The notes beneath the pieces were generated by a model, which searched no databases, was not told the origin of the DNA, and saw only the letters and a program-made list of their open reading frames with translations. From positions 62,001-126,000 of the forward strand of contig JBMOMX010000020.1 in NCBI GenBank assembly GCA_049323435.1: 64,000 nucleotides of DNA, read 5' to 3'. The position numbers were made by a program, and so were the translations under genes. Shown one piece after another: positions 1 to 9,400 of this stretch (positions within the stretch are counted from its first letter, which is position 1; each line of letters starts with the position of its first letter). This DNA is from UBA11222 sp049323435. Its GTDB lineage: Bacteria > Pseudomonadota > Alphaproteobacteria > UBA11222.

Positions 1-1153
1 TCCAGGCCATTATTCCCCCCATGACAGCGGTCAGCGCAGGTTCAATAAACGAGATCATGCCTTGTACCGATTCGTCCACATCGCGATTATACATTTCCGC
101 AACATTATTCAGGGCGTCAGACATATTTCCCGAATCTTCGCCCACTTTAATCATGCGCAGAACCAGCGGCGGAAATTCGCCCGAAGACCGCATGGCGATG
201 GATAATCCAAGTCCCGACTGCACACCCTCGCGCACCACGCTCAGCGCTTCGGCAATGGCAAGATTGTTAACCAGGCGTTTGGAGGCGTCCAGGCAGGTCA
301 GTAATTCGATACCGCTGCGAAACATGGTGGAAAACATATAGGCGAACCGGGCAAGGGCAATTTTACGCAGCACTATCCCGACAACTGGAATGCGCAGCAG
401 ATAATAATCTGTCTGATATCTGAAATCCTGTGAGGTTCTGCGTCCAAAGCTTACTGCTGTAACGGCGCCGATTACCAGCACGGGCAGCATGAACCAGTAG
501 TCACGAATTGCATTTGAAGTTGCTATCAGCGCCTTGGTCATAAAGGGCAGTTCGGTTCCGTTAGACTCCAGCAATGTGGTTATCTGCGGCACCACAAAAC
601 TCATCATGAAAATGACGACAAGCGTAACCACAACTCCGAGTATGGCAGGATAGCGCGTGGCTTTCTTTACTTTAACCGCCATATCGTCCGACCATTTTAA
701 ATGCGCGACCAGCTGACCGAAAGCTTCGCCCATCTGGCCGGTTTGCTCGCCGGCGGCGACGAGGGATTGAAAGATATTGCCAAACAGTTTCGGGTGCGCG
801 GCAAATGAGGCGCTCAGACTGGCGCCGTCATTCACTTCCCGTGCTATTTGCGCAAGCGCGTCGCGCAGGCGCGGCGTGTCGGTAGAATCCCGGATCTCGC
901 TCAGGCTTTCCATCAGCGGCACACCGGCGCGCTGCAACTGCTCCATATGCACGCACATCTGGATCAGATCACGAATCCTGACTTGCTTTTGCAGCACCTT
1001 GCCGATTCGCTGCTCCGAAACCATTTTGAATTCGATCAGGTCCAGACCGGATGATTCCACCAGCCCGTTCAGATCCTGCTCATTGGACGCAAACACTGTG
1101 CCCCGGATAATCCGGCCGGTCTGGTTTATGGCGCGATAGCGGTAGTCAGGCAT
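1..1153 (-). CDS. Type II secretion/type IV pilus inner-membrane platform protein (GspF/PilC/MshG family), 3' end cut by window
   Basis: The reading frame starts with MPDYRYRAINQTGR at 1153 and stays open to the window edge, so the C-terminus is missing. The N-terminus is the short beta-rich segment typical of GspF/PilC. It is followed by the first helical T2SSF domain (GVPLMESLSEI, then GEQTGQMGEAFGQL), a hydrophobic stretch near residues 170-195 (GVVVTLVVIFMMSFVVP) and the start of the second T2SSF repeat (FRSGIELLTCLDASKRL, GEDSGNMSDALNNVAEMY). The family forms the inner-membrane base on which the assembly ATPase acts to push pilin subunits out of the membrane. It lies 8 bases downstream of the ATPase gene, so the two are almost certainly cotranscribed. 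The family assignment is firm; the exact system (MSHA-like pilus or a secretion system) is inferred from neighbours. Confidence 0.92.
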   Translation of the reverse strand, partial: MPDYRYRAINQTGRIIRGTVFASNEQDLNGLVESSGLDLIEFKMVSEQRIGKVLQKQVRIRDLIQMCVHMEQLQRAGVPLMESLSEIRDSTDTPRLRDALAQIAREVNDGASLSASFAAHPKLFGNIFQSLVAAGEQTGQMGEAFGQLVAHLKWSDDMAVKVKKATRYPAILGVVVTLVVIFMMSFVVPQITTLLESNGTELPFMTKALIATSNAIRDYWFMLPVLVIGAVTAVSFGRRTSQDFRYQTDYYLLRIPVVGIVLRKIALARFAYMFSTMFRSGIELLTCLDASKRLVNNLAIAEALSVVREGVQSGLGLSIAMRSSGEFPPLVLRMIKVGEDSGNMSDALNNVAEMYNRDVDESVQGMISFIEPALTAVMGGIMAW

Positions 1154-1161
1154 GGCTATGC

Positions 1162-2973
1162 TCACATGCGCGCGGTTAAATCGGCGGACCGCATCAGCGA
1201 TTGCAGCGATATATCCCCCATGAGCACACGTTCAATGCCGTCTTCGGCGATGGAGCGCTGGCCACTGTTGCGCAGATAGTTGCGCATGGCCGTGCGGGTG
1301 GCTCTGGTAGCGATCAATTCATCCAGGCCATCATCGACATAAATGATTTCGGCAATGGCGGTACGCCCCTTAATTCCTGATTGAAAGCAGGCCTCACAGC
1401 CCGGCGCCTCCCACAGTGCGGGCGGATTTTCCGCATCAACGCCAAGCAGCCTGCATTCCTCAGCCGTTGCCACCCGTTCAACCTTACAGGTCTTGCAATT
1501 CAGGCCGACCAGACGCTGGGCAAAGACCCCGGTGATATTGCCGGACAGCATGCCGGGCTCCAGCCCCAGATCATATAATCTCGGCAAGGCCCCCAATGCG
1601 TCATTGGTATGTAATGTCGTAAAGACCTGATGCCCGGTCATGGCGGCGCGCAGCGCCATCTGCGCCGTTTCGTTGTCGCGCACTTCGCCGATAAAAATAA
1701 TATCGGGATCCTGGCGTAAAATATTGCGGATGCCTTCTCCAAAGGTAAGCCCCTGATTTTCGCGTATCTGGGTCTGCCGGATCAAAGGCAGTTCATATTC
1801 AACCGGATCCTCCAGCGTCATAATATTGACTTTGGGATTACTGATCGCGGATAGCATGGCATATAGCGTGGTGGTTTTGCCGCTGCCGGTGGGGCCGGTC
1901 ACGATGATGATGCCTTCAGGGCGTTTCAGAATACGTTCTATTTCATGCCGGTTGCGCCCGGAAAAACCCAGATCATCCAGGCTAAGCACAGCCTTCGCCT
2001 TGTCCAGTACGCGCAGAACAATATTTTCGCCGCCGGTGGTCGGCAGAACGGAAACACGAAAATCTATTTCGCGGTTGCCAAACCGCATGCTCAACCTTCC
2101 ATCCTGGGGATGCAGGCGGTCGGCGATGTTCATGCCGCAAATTATTTTCAGCCGGTGCGACATTGCCGACCAATGCTCCTTATGGAAGGTGCGCACCTGT
2201 TGCAGACGCCCATCCAGCCGGTAGCGCAAACGCACAAACAATTCTTCCGGTTCGAAATGAATATCGGACGCGCCCAGTTTGACGGCGTCCAGCATGAGTG
2301 CGTCCACCAGCCGCACCAGCGGATGCGCATAGCCTTCGCGTTCTGTCGCAGCGGTTACGTCAAACTCACCGGTCTCCAATTCGCGCAGGATGCCGGCAAC
2401 CGACATTTCATAGCCGAAATTGCGGTCAATGGCGTTGACCAGATCATCTTCCATGCAGACGCGGGGTTCAATCTGGACGCCGCGCGGCAGATAGCGGCGC
2501 AACTGATCCATGGCCAGCACGTCGAACGGGTCCACCATAGCCACAACGGCTTTTTCTCCGGTCAGGGAAATCGGCAGAATCCGGTGTTGCAGCGCGACAT
2601 TGCGCGGCACCAGCTTCACGGCTTCGGGGTCAATAAGGGCTTCGCGGATATTAAACGATTCAAATCCCGTTGATTCCGCCAGCAGCCGGGTCAGCATGTC
2701 ATCGGTGATAAATCCGAATTCCACCAGAATATTGCCGACCATTTTCTCCGGCGCGCGCGCTTTTTCACGCAGCGCCACATCAAGCTGATCACGGGTGATC
2801 GCGCCCAGTTCAAGCAATCTGTCGCCCATGCGGGCTGTGGGTTTGGGCTTGGGCGGCGCTGCCGGCTGCGTTTGGGCCGGAACGGGTGCGGGGCGGGCCG
2901 CGCCTGGACGGTCATCAAGCATCAGCCCGCTTTTACCGGCAGGCACTCCAAATGGCGTTTGTTTATCGTCCAT
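1162..2973 (-). CDS. Pilus/secretion assembly ATPase (GspE/PilB/MshE family)
   Basis: A 603-residue hexameric traffic ATPase that powers pilin or pseudopilin polymerisation from the cytoplasmic face. Residues about 20-46 are a Pro/Ala-rich linker. Residues about 48-200 form an MshEN-type N-terminal domain (GDRLLELGAITRDQLDVAL, VEFGFITDDMLTRLLAEST), which in relatives can bind c-di-GMP; binding here is untested. Walker A GPTGSGKTTT is near residue 360 and Walker B DIIFIGEVRD near 424. The Asp box and His box are intact, and a CKTC...CEAC tetracysteine zinc site lies at about 493-527. This is normal length for the family. It sits between the pseudopilins and the platform protein in a tight minus-strand run. 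No PilT-like retraction ATPase is visible in the window. Confidence 0.95.
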   Translation of the reverse strand: MDDKQTPFGVPAGKSGLMLDDRPGAARPAPVPAQTQPAAPPKPKPTARMGDRLLELGAITRDQLDVALREKARAPEKMVGNILVEFGFITDDMLTRLLAESTGFESFNIREALIDPEAVKLVPRNVALQHRILPISLTGEKAVVAMVDPFDVLAMDQLRRYLPRGVQIEPRVCMEDDLVNAIDRNFGYEMSVAGILRELETGEFDVTAATEREGYAHPLVRLVDALMLDAVKLGASDIHFEPEELFVRLRYRLDGRLQQVRTFHKEHWSAMSHRLKIICGMNIADRLHPQDGRLSMRFGNREIDFRVSVLPTTGGENIVLRVLDKAKAVLSLDDLGFSGRNRHEIERILKRPEGIIIVTGPTGSGKTTTLYAMLSAISNPKVNIMTLEDPVEYELPLIRQTQIRENQGLTFGEGIRNILRQDPDIIFIGEVRDNETAQMALRAAMTGHQVFTTLHTNDALGALPRLYDLGLEPGMLSGNITGVFAQRLVGLNCKTCKVERVATAEECRLLGVDAENPPALWEAPGCEACFQSGIKGRTAIAEIIYVDDGLDELIATRATRTAMRNYLRNSGQRSIAEDGIERVLMGDISLQSLMRSADLTARM

Positions 2974-3060
2974 GGGTCATCCTTCGGCGATTAACACAGG
3001 CTCATGCGCGCCTGAATGCGTTGCATGTGCGATCCTTGGCAGCACGCCGCCGCTGCGGCT

Positions 3061-3845
<785 letters not shown>

Positions 3846-3849
<4 letters not shown>

Positions 3850-4607
3850 GGCTTGCATCCATAGGCGATGGTCAGTTGCCCGCTGGTGCGGAAACGCACA
3901 ATATCGTCAAAGCCAATTTTGCTATCGCCGCTGTCGCGCTTTTCATAATAAAAGATGAGATTGACATCGCCAACCCCGGCAGGCGCCGACCCGTAAGATT
4001 TGCTATTGATGGTTTCGGTCTCGGAAGCGGTTGTTATAGGCAGGCGCGCCCCGCTTGGCAGATATCCGCCCGCTCCGTTTTCGCCGTGGCTTATCAGGAC
4101 ATAGGCAGCTCTTGGATCGGGGGGTGCGGTGTCACTGGCGCCGCGCACCTGCAATATGCCTGGAGTAAGGTTTTTAAACCCGCCGGAGCATTTCAGCTTG
4201 TCGTCGCCTTTGGCTACTGCGCTGGTGACAGCATAGCTTATCCGCCGTCCCCACCCATCCAGCACATCGGCTTCGGAAAGTCCCAGCGCCTGCCAGGGAA
4301 CGCCGCCAAACGCCATTGTCACATTGCAGATATTGGCCGGAATGCCATTGCTTGCCGATCCGGGCCCCAAAGTCATGTTCGACGGACAGGGTATATCGTC
4401 ATTATTGGCGGCATAAACCGCCAGGGCGTCTTCAATGGATTTAAGTTTGGACTTGGTTTCGTTGCGCTTGTTGTTATCAAGCATCGGCTGCAGCAGCATG
4501 CTGCCGCCGCCCAGCAACAGCCCCAGAATGGCCAGCACAATGGCCAGCTCGATCAGGGTGAAGCCGCGCCGGGCGATATTGTTTACAGGTTTGCAGGGCA
4601 GGCGCAT
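3846..4607 (-). CDS. Large pseudopilin with prepilin cleavage motif
   Basis: A 253-residue prepilin-type protein. The leader ends NNIARRG and the mature part begins FTLIELAIVLAILGLLLGGGSML, a textbook prepilin peptidase site with Glu at position 5. The globular domain has paired cysteines (DIPCPSN, ANICNV, KLKCSGG) and blocks PCP, GVPWQALGLS and DGWGRRISY that recur in the downstream gene, so the two are diverged paralogues. ATG at 4607 is preceded by GAGGGA at good spacing. A TATACT-like -10 element on the minus strand (4656-4661) could give these downstream genes their own promoter. At about 250 residues it is larger than a major pilin, so a minor or tip role is likely (inference). Confidence 0.88.
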
Positions 4608-4750
4608 CAAATTTCCCTCGGGCCGATTCAGGCATTATTCCAATCATTGTTGTTAAGTATAATTGGTTAACGCACCGGATATGAAATCATCGCAAATGCC
4701 GCGCCGGGTTAATTGAACCGCAAATATGGCCGTCCCGGGCCGCCGTAACG

Positions 4751-4780
4751 CAAAAGGCCGGGGAATCCCCGGCCTCTGTT
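4751..4780 (-). terminator. Intrinsic terminator after the major pilin gene
   Basis: On the minus strand a perfect 9-bp stem (AGGCCGGGG / CCCCGGCCT at 4755-4775) with an AAT/ATT loop is followed by TTTTG. It lies about 30 bases after the pilin stop codon. It would end or attenuate the pilin transcript, leaving the downstream pseudopilin-ATPase genes less expressed or dependent on their own promoter. Confidence 0.8.
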
Positions 4781-4808
4781 TTACTACGGATATGACAAGC
4801 TGTACCCG

Positions 4809-5576
4809 TCAGTTAAGGTCAATAATCAGATTGCACGTGCGGTTATTGTTCGCAGATGCGTAGATATTATCCGCCGCCGTGTAACAAGTGGTCGCAGACA
4901 GTGTGGCATTGGTGCTGACAGAGCCGGTATTGGGCTGGCCATCATCAAGGATGCGGTCGATCTGCAATGCCTGGTCCGGCCGCAATGCGCCAGCGGTATT
5001 GGTAATCGCGCCAGTAGCCTGTGCGGACAGTCGCACAACATGCCGGCCGGTCGTCCCTTGATAAAGCACATGGAACCCCCCGCCTGTTACAGCATTGGGA
5101 TGCCGGCTGCCAAAGGCGGTGGTGCCGCCTGCTCCAAGCTCAATATCGCCGATAAAGCGCGATACGGCCAATTGCTGCCAGAAGGCCAGATTTTCAGTAG
5201 CTGCGCTGACATCCGCTGAAAAGGGCGATGCGATGCTGGCGCCCACAATACCATTGCCTTCTGTCCCGCTAGCGGGCAGGCAGGGCGCGGCGGTGCAGGC
5301 GGGAAGCACACTGTCCGCCTTGGGGACATCGCCCGGCAGGGCGCCATATTTGTCCTTGAATGCGATGGTCGCCGACCGATAGGCCTGAGTTTGCGACACC
5401 AGATTTTTGATCTCGGCATTGCCGATCAGCTCCTGACCTTTCAGTATGCCGCCAATGATCAGACCGATAATCACCAGCACGATAGAAAGTTCAACAAGGG
5501 TAAAACCCTTTTCCCGCGCGAATCCGGACCGGTCATCCGGCGCCGCAGCAAATTTGTTAAGTGTCTGATTCTTCAT
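4809..5576 (-). CDS. Type IV pilin-like protein (probable major pilin/pseudopilin)
   Basis: A 255-residue prepilin with a 23-residue leader ending AREKG. Cleavage would give a mature protein starting FTLVELSIVLVIIGLIIGGIL, with the conserved Glu5 and a long hydrophobic helix. Then follow KGQELIGNAEIKNLVSQTQAYRSA and a GALPGDVPKAD block, typical of the GspG/MshA-like group with a structural loop. Cysteine pairs are present (PACTAAPCLP; TCYTAADN...RTCNL near the C-terminus). A strong terminator directly after it and a 206-base non-coding leader in front fit an abundantly and separately regulated major subunit; this role is inferred from position. Confidence in the prepilin class is high, in the exact role moderate. 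Confidence 0.88.
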   Translation of the reverse strand: MKNQTLNKFAAAPDDRSGFAREKGFTLVELSIVLVIIGLIIGGILKGQELIGNAEIKNLVSQTQAYRSATIAFKDKYGALPGDVPKADSVLPACTAAPCLPASGTEGNGIVGASIASPFSADVSAATENLAFWQQLAVSRFIGDIELGAGGTTAFGSRHPNAVTGGGFHVLYQGTTGRHVVRLSAQATGAITNTAGALRPDQALQIDRILDDGQPNTGSVSTNATLSATTCYTAADNIYASANNNRTCNLIIDLN

Positions 5577-5782
5577 GGTTTGTTTCCATCCAGTGAGTCA
5601 AAAGCACAAAATTAAGGACAAAATTCCGCATCGTATAACCGTTATTACATACGCCATGTAGTCATAAGTAACTAGCTTTTTTTGCCAAAACACAGAAAAG
5701 CAGACGAATCAGTGATAGCCGTCACTGATGCAAGACTAGTTAAACAGCGTTAAGCTGTAACATGGAAGTGTAAGTAAAGTGT
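5577..5782 (-). promoter_or_regulatory. Pilin upstream region with inverted repeat and shared 13-mer
   Basis: AT-rich non-coding leader of the pilin gene (read on the minus strand). It contains a perfect inverted repeat TCAGTGA-N6-TCACTGA (5709-5728), an operator-like spacing, and the 13-mer TAAACAGCGTTAA (5741-5753). The same 13-mer recurs upstream of the secretin gene at 9347-9359. No T-tract follows the inverted repeat, so a protein-binding site is more likely than a terminator. Exact promoter elements are not assignable by eye. Confidence 0.4.
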
Positions 5783-6499
5783 TTATTTAGTCCCAGGGAT
5801 TTTTCCCAGCCTGGTGTCAATATAATTACGAATGAAGTTTTGCTCCGCTTGTTGCAGGTCCGGACTGGTTGCTAAAATTGCCTCCAATATATCCCGCGCA
5901 GCTTCTTTTTCGCCAATATCCGCAAGCACAAAGGCCGGCATTTGCCGCGTCCAGATGGGCAGATCCGCAACTTGTAACGCGGCCAATTGATAGGCCAGTT
6001 CAAGGGCTAAGGTTTGATCCTTGATGCGGTGGCGGGCCAGGTAAACGCTATAGGCCAGCCAACGCCAGTGCTTCTGAGGATATTTTGCCGAAAGCTGTTG
6101 CAGATAGGTCACAATATGGCGCAGTTGATCCGGATTCCGGCTTTGTCCGTAATAATATCCGGCCAGAGCGGGGATATATTGACTATCGGGATCAATCTCG
6201 GACAAAAGGGAAAACCAGCCAGCAAGCCGGCCATAATCAAAGTCTTTAAGCGGGGTCATCTCCCCGGCAAAATCCCCCGCATTCTGTAAACCAAGCGCCA
6301 GGGCGCGGTAGGCAAACTGATCATCGGCAACACGCAGCGCGTCAGCCAGTGCGGCGGAGGGGGCGGCAAGCCTGACCACCCGCCACTCGTTGCGTGGCGT
6401 ATGGGACTGCGCCCAGAACAGCATTTGCGTCAGAAGTCCGGCCAGTAAAACAACGAAATATTTGCGCGGCACATTGCGCAGGCTGCCCTGCCCCTGCAT
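5783..6499 (-). CDS. Membrane-anchored helical-repeat protein in the pilus locus, function unknown
   Basis: A 238-residue protein with a short cytoplasmic N-terminus, one membrane helix (YFVVLLAGLLTQMLFWAQS, residues about 14-32) and a mostly alpha-helical remainder. The helical part is rich in Ala, Leu and Tyr (IDPDSQYIPALAGYYYGQS; LALELAYQLAALQVADLPIW) and resembles degenerate TPR units. It probably projects into the periplasm. It starts three bases after the stop of the upstream permease-like gene, with AGGAAG as ribosome-binding site. MSHA loci carry a TPR-containing membrane protein (MshN) near the secretin, and this could be its functional counterpart, but I see no sequence proof. Confidence 0.7.
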   Translation of the reverse strand: MQGQGSLRNVPRKYFVVLLAGLLTQMLFWAQSHTPRNEWRVVRLAAPSAALADALRVADDQFAYRALALGLQNAGDFAGEMTPLKDFDYGRLAGWFSLLSEIDPDSQYIPALAGYYYGQSRNPDQLRHIVTYLQQLSAKYPQKHWRWLAYSVYLARHRIKDQTLALELAYQLAALQVADLPIWTRQMPAFVLADIGEKEAARDILEAILATSPDLQQAEQNFIRNYIDTRLGKIPGTK

Positions 6500-6501
6500 G
6501 G

Positions 6502-7290
6502 CTATAAACGCTTCCTGCTGAAATCAATGGCGGCAGCGCCGAGAACAAGCGGGATGAAGGCGAGAGTTTGCAGCAGGGACCAGATCAGGCCCGGCTCCTG
6601 CGCATTCCAGCCATAGACCAGCCATTCGCTTCGGCTGAACAGATCAAGCCGCGGAACAATGAAAGAGATGAGAATAAAGCCCTTGCCTAGCGCCTGATCC
6701 ATCATGCCGCCCGTGCTGGCGTGATCAGCGAGGATGCCGAGCAAACCGCTCATGCGGGCAAGAAAGTAGAATCCGAGGCTCACCAGCGCGGCGGTAACCG
6801 CGCTGGCGCGGATCAGTCCAAAGAACAATGTGGTCAAAATCATCAGGCTGGTTTCCAGCGCCATGCTGGCGCCCCAGACGAGCAAACCGCCCAGCGGCGG
6901 TCTGGCGCATATCCATAACAGGATGACTCCGATGGCGACGCACACAATGCCCATGATGACCATGCTGGCGCCATATACCAGAACGAAAGCGCCCCGCGAA
7001 ATCGGCCGTGACAGGATCAGGGCGATTTCACCGCTGTCCATGGCCTGACGGATGTGAAAACAGATAAATATCACCATGCCAAAAATGATCAGTACACGGC
7101 TTCCGGCCCCAAAAAAACTGGCGGCCATTTCGCGCTGTTCAATAAGGGCGCTGCCGCTGAGGAAAGCGGTCAGCGCAGCGGCCAGCGCCATCATCACGGG
7201 CAGGGCCAGAAACAGGCGGTCCCGTAAGGCGGTAATCAGCATATAATGCAGTAAGGCGCGCCCGGTTGCGCTGTGTCTGGAAGGCGCCAT
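6502..7290 (-). CDS. Six-helix integral membrane protein, ABC-2 permease-like
   Basis: About 262 residues starting MAPSRHSATGRALLHYM at 7290, one base after the secretin stop codon. Six hydrophobic segments are visible (for example LFLALPVMMALAAALTAFL, VLIIFGMVIFICFHI, VYGASMVIMGIVCVAIGVIL, SLMILTTLFFGLI). The segment ALILSRPISRGAFVLVYGAS is typical of ABC-2 type permeases, as in NosY/YhaP relatives. No ATP-binding subunit is encoded next to it, so it is either served from elsewhere or has been co-opted into the pilus machinery. An upstream extension to 7422 would run inside the secretin gene and is not credible. Confidence 0.7.
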   Translation of the reverse strand: MAPSRHSATGRALLHYMLITALRDRLFLALPVMMALAAALTAFLSGSALIEQREMAASFFGAGSRVLIIFGMVIFICFHIRQAMDSGEIALILSRPISRGAFVLVYGASMVIMGIVCVAIGVILLWICARPPLGGLLVWGASMALETSLMILTTLFFGLIRASAVTAALVSLGFYFLARMSGLLGILADHASTGGMMDQALGKGFILISFIVPRLDLFSRSEWLVYGWNAQEPGLIWSLLQTLAFIPLVLGAAAIDFSRKRL

Positions 7291-7291
7291 A

Positions 7292-9283
7292 TCAAAATGG
7301 CAATGGACGCCGGTCGCGTCCGAAAGTGCGGTACAGATCGGCATCCGCTTCGGTGGCGCCGCTATCCTCGATGATGGTGGCGCGCAGGAAAATAACCAGT
7401 TCCGACTGCCGGTTAAAATCACTGCGGGATTTGAAAAGATTGCCGATCAGCGGCAGACCTGACACGCCGGGCATGCCAGTATCAACGGACGCGCCATTAT
7501 CCTGCATCAGGCCGCCCATGACCAGCACCCGGCCGGAACGCACCGTCACTAGACTGTCGATTTCCTGCACCGCAATCACCGGCACGGGCGACTGCACCGT
7601 GTTGTTGGATGCAATCGACACGCCGGGGTCATTGACCGTTCCCGTGATGCGGGTGATGGTCGGACGCAAGGACATGGCGATTTCGTCCGTCTCGGCATGA
7701 ATGGAAGGCTGTACGGTGATGATTACGCCTTCTGGAACCGTGCGGATATTACTTTCGACGGTGACCCGATCCGTATTTGTCGTTTCATTCGTTGTGCGCT
7801 CAAAATCCAGTTCAAAGAACACGCGGTTCTCCACCACCTTCAATACCGCGCTCTGATTATGCTGCACGGTCAGGCGCGGACTGGACAGTGTGCGCACCGT
7901 GCCAAACTGCTGCGCCAGGCTGGCCACCGCATCAATATCATTCTGATCCAGCGCCAGCGTCACGACGCCCGAAGTTGCGGCGTTGAGCCCGTCAAACGGG
8001 CCGGACTGGGGAACAACCACGGTATTGCCGAAACGCGCCGCGCCGGTTGCGGTTCCCAGCACGCCTGCCCAGTTAATGCCGCCTTCGTAACCGTCAGTCA
8101 GTTGCACTTCCAGTACCTTTGCCTCGATCAGAACCTGACCGGCAATCACTTTGCGAAGCTTGCGCAGATAAGCATCAATCATCTTGTGCTGACGCGCTGT
8201 GCCGTAGATATTCAACAGCCCGGCAATGCGGTTGAGGCTATAGGGTCTAAGCGCCGGATCTGTGGCGCTTGCGCCGGCCGGTCTAGCGGCTGCGGCCGGC
8301 GTTCCGGCGGGTACATTTCCAGCTGCGGCAGCTGATGGATCCGCTGCCGCAGCAACTGGCAGCGCAGTATTATTTACAGCATCGGCCAGCGCGCCAGGCG
8401 CCGCTGCGCCAGCGGCTGGCGGGGTTGGGGTGACGGGCAGAGGTTCCGGAACGCTTGAGGCAGTGCTGCTAGCGGCAGGGGAAGCGGCGATGATGCCAGA
8501 GGAGGCGGCCGTGCCCGACAGCAGGTTCTCACGCTGGTCGCTGCGGCTCATCAGCATACTGACATTGGCTTCGAGTTCCTGCCAGAAATTATTATTTGAC
8601 TGACTGCTGACTTCGCTTGAGGAACTGTTGCCCTGTCCGCCGCTGCCCTCGCCGCCGACCGCTTCGCCGCCGACAACGTCCACCGTGGTTGAAACAGAGC
8701 TTCTGGTGTCGCGGATGACATTCAGATAATCGACGCGGTAATTTTTTAGATAGGGCAGATCGCGTTCGATGCGCAGCACATTGCCATCCAGATCATAGCG
8801 CAGATCCGCCATGTCCGCGATGCGCTCAATGACTTCTTCAAACGGGCGCTGGCGAACGGAAAAAATCAGGCTGCCGGTTATATGCGGATCCAGTTCCAGA
8901 CCGACATTGGCCTGGCGGGCCAGCTCCACCAGAACTTCGCGGATAGGCACTTCTTCATTGACCGAAATCGAAACCGATCGCGCATTGGCGGGCAAAGCCA
9001 GATTGGGCATCGGCAACAAAGCTTCTTCCTGGGGGATGGGCGGCGGCGGTTGCGATGGATCCCCTTGCGGCGCACGGGGCTTCAGCGCCTCACGGTAATC
9101 CTCACGGGTCAGGCCGGCACCTCGGTCCTGCTTGTCAAAATTCGGCTGCGACATACCGCCACAGGCGCATAGCAGCACCAGACCGGACAGGCTCACGCGC
9201 CGGGCCAGCATCTTGATGCTGCGTGCGGCATAGGCGGAAAAATCAGCCTGTATCATACGGGCAATACTCTCAAAGCCCCGCAT
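7292..9283 (-). CDS. Outer-membrane secretin (MshL/PulD/PilQ family)
   Basis: A secretin of about 663 residues, the outer-membrane pore through which a pilus or pseudopilus substrate leaves. A hydrophobic signal (LSGLVLLCACGG) ends in a lipobox-like L-C-A-C, so it is probably a lipoprotein. An STN-type domain follows (EVPIREVLVELARQANVGLELDPHITGSL). A low-complexity Ala/Pro/Ser spacer covers about residues 250-330. The conserved secretin core is at the C-terminus: GGINWAGVLG, VVTLALDQNDIDAVASLAQQFG, SSPRLTVQHNQSAVLKV, VRSGRVLVMGGLMQD, GVSGLPLIGNLFKSR. The start is uncertain: ATG at 9283 follows GGAA, but ATGs at 9256 and 9211 are possible, the last giving the most compact signal peptide. Confidence 0.93.
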   Translation of the reverse strand: MRGFESIARMIQADFSAYAARSIKMLARRVSLSGLVLLCACGGMSQPNFDKQDRGAGLTREDYREALKPRAPQGDPSQPPPPIPQEEALLPMPNLALPANARSVSISVNEEVPIREVLVELARQANVGLELDPHITGSLIFSVRQRPFEEVIERIADMADLRYDLDGNVLRIERDLPYLKNYRVDYLNVIRDTRSSVSTTVDVVGGEAVGGEGSGGQGNSSSSEVSSQSNNNFWQELEANVSMLMSRSDQRENLLSGTAASSGIIAASPAASSTASSVPEPLPVTPTPPAAGAAAPGALADAVNNTALPVAAAADPSAAAAGNVPAGTPAAAARPAGASATDPALRPYSLNRIAGLLNIYGTARQHKMIDAYLRKLRKVIAGQVLIEAKVLEVQLTDGYEGGINWAGVLGTATGAARFGNTVVVPQSGPFDGLNAATSGVVTLALDQNDIDAVASLAQQFGTVRTLSSPRLTVQHNQSAVLKVVENRVFFELDFERTTNETTNTDRVTVESNIRTVPEGVIITVQPSIHAETDEIAMSLRPTITRITGTVNDPGVSIASNNTVQSPVPVIAVQEIDSLVTVRSGRVLVMGGLMQDNGASVDTGMPGVSGLPLIGNLFKSRSDFNRQSELVIFLRATIIEDSGATEADADLYRTFGRDRRPLPF

Positions 9284-9346
9284 CTGTATTCCGGGGTTAA
9301 ACAAATCATCAAAGTTAATTAGTTAATTATATTGGTTAATTATAAG

Positions 9347-9359
9347 TAAACAGCGTTAA
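9347..9359 (-). promoter_or_regulatory. 13-mer TAAACAGCGTTAA upstream of the secretin gene
   Basis: Identical to the 13-mer at 5741-5753 upstream of the pilin. It lies in the AT-rich gap between cinA-like and secretin genes, close to three GTTAATT repeats (9314-9340). A candidate shared regulator or initiation element for the pilus locus; inference from two copies only. Confidence 0.3.
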
Positions 9360-9400
9360 CCCCCTAATTCTGCAAAATCAATACAAATTCAGTTGCCGCG

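Noticed and set aside
6502..7422. Longer version of the permease-like gene starting at 7422
   Set aside because: The extra 44 residues overlap the 3' end of the secretin and have no membrane-protein character; ATG 7290 directly follows the secretin stop.
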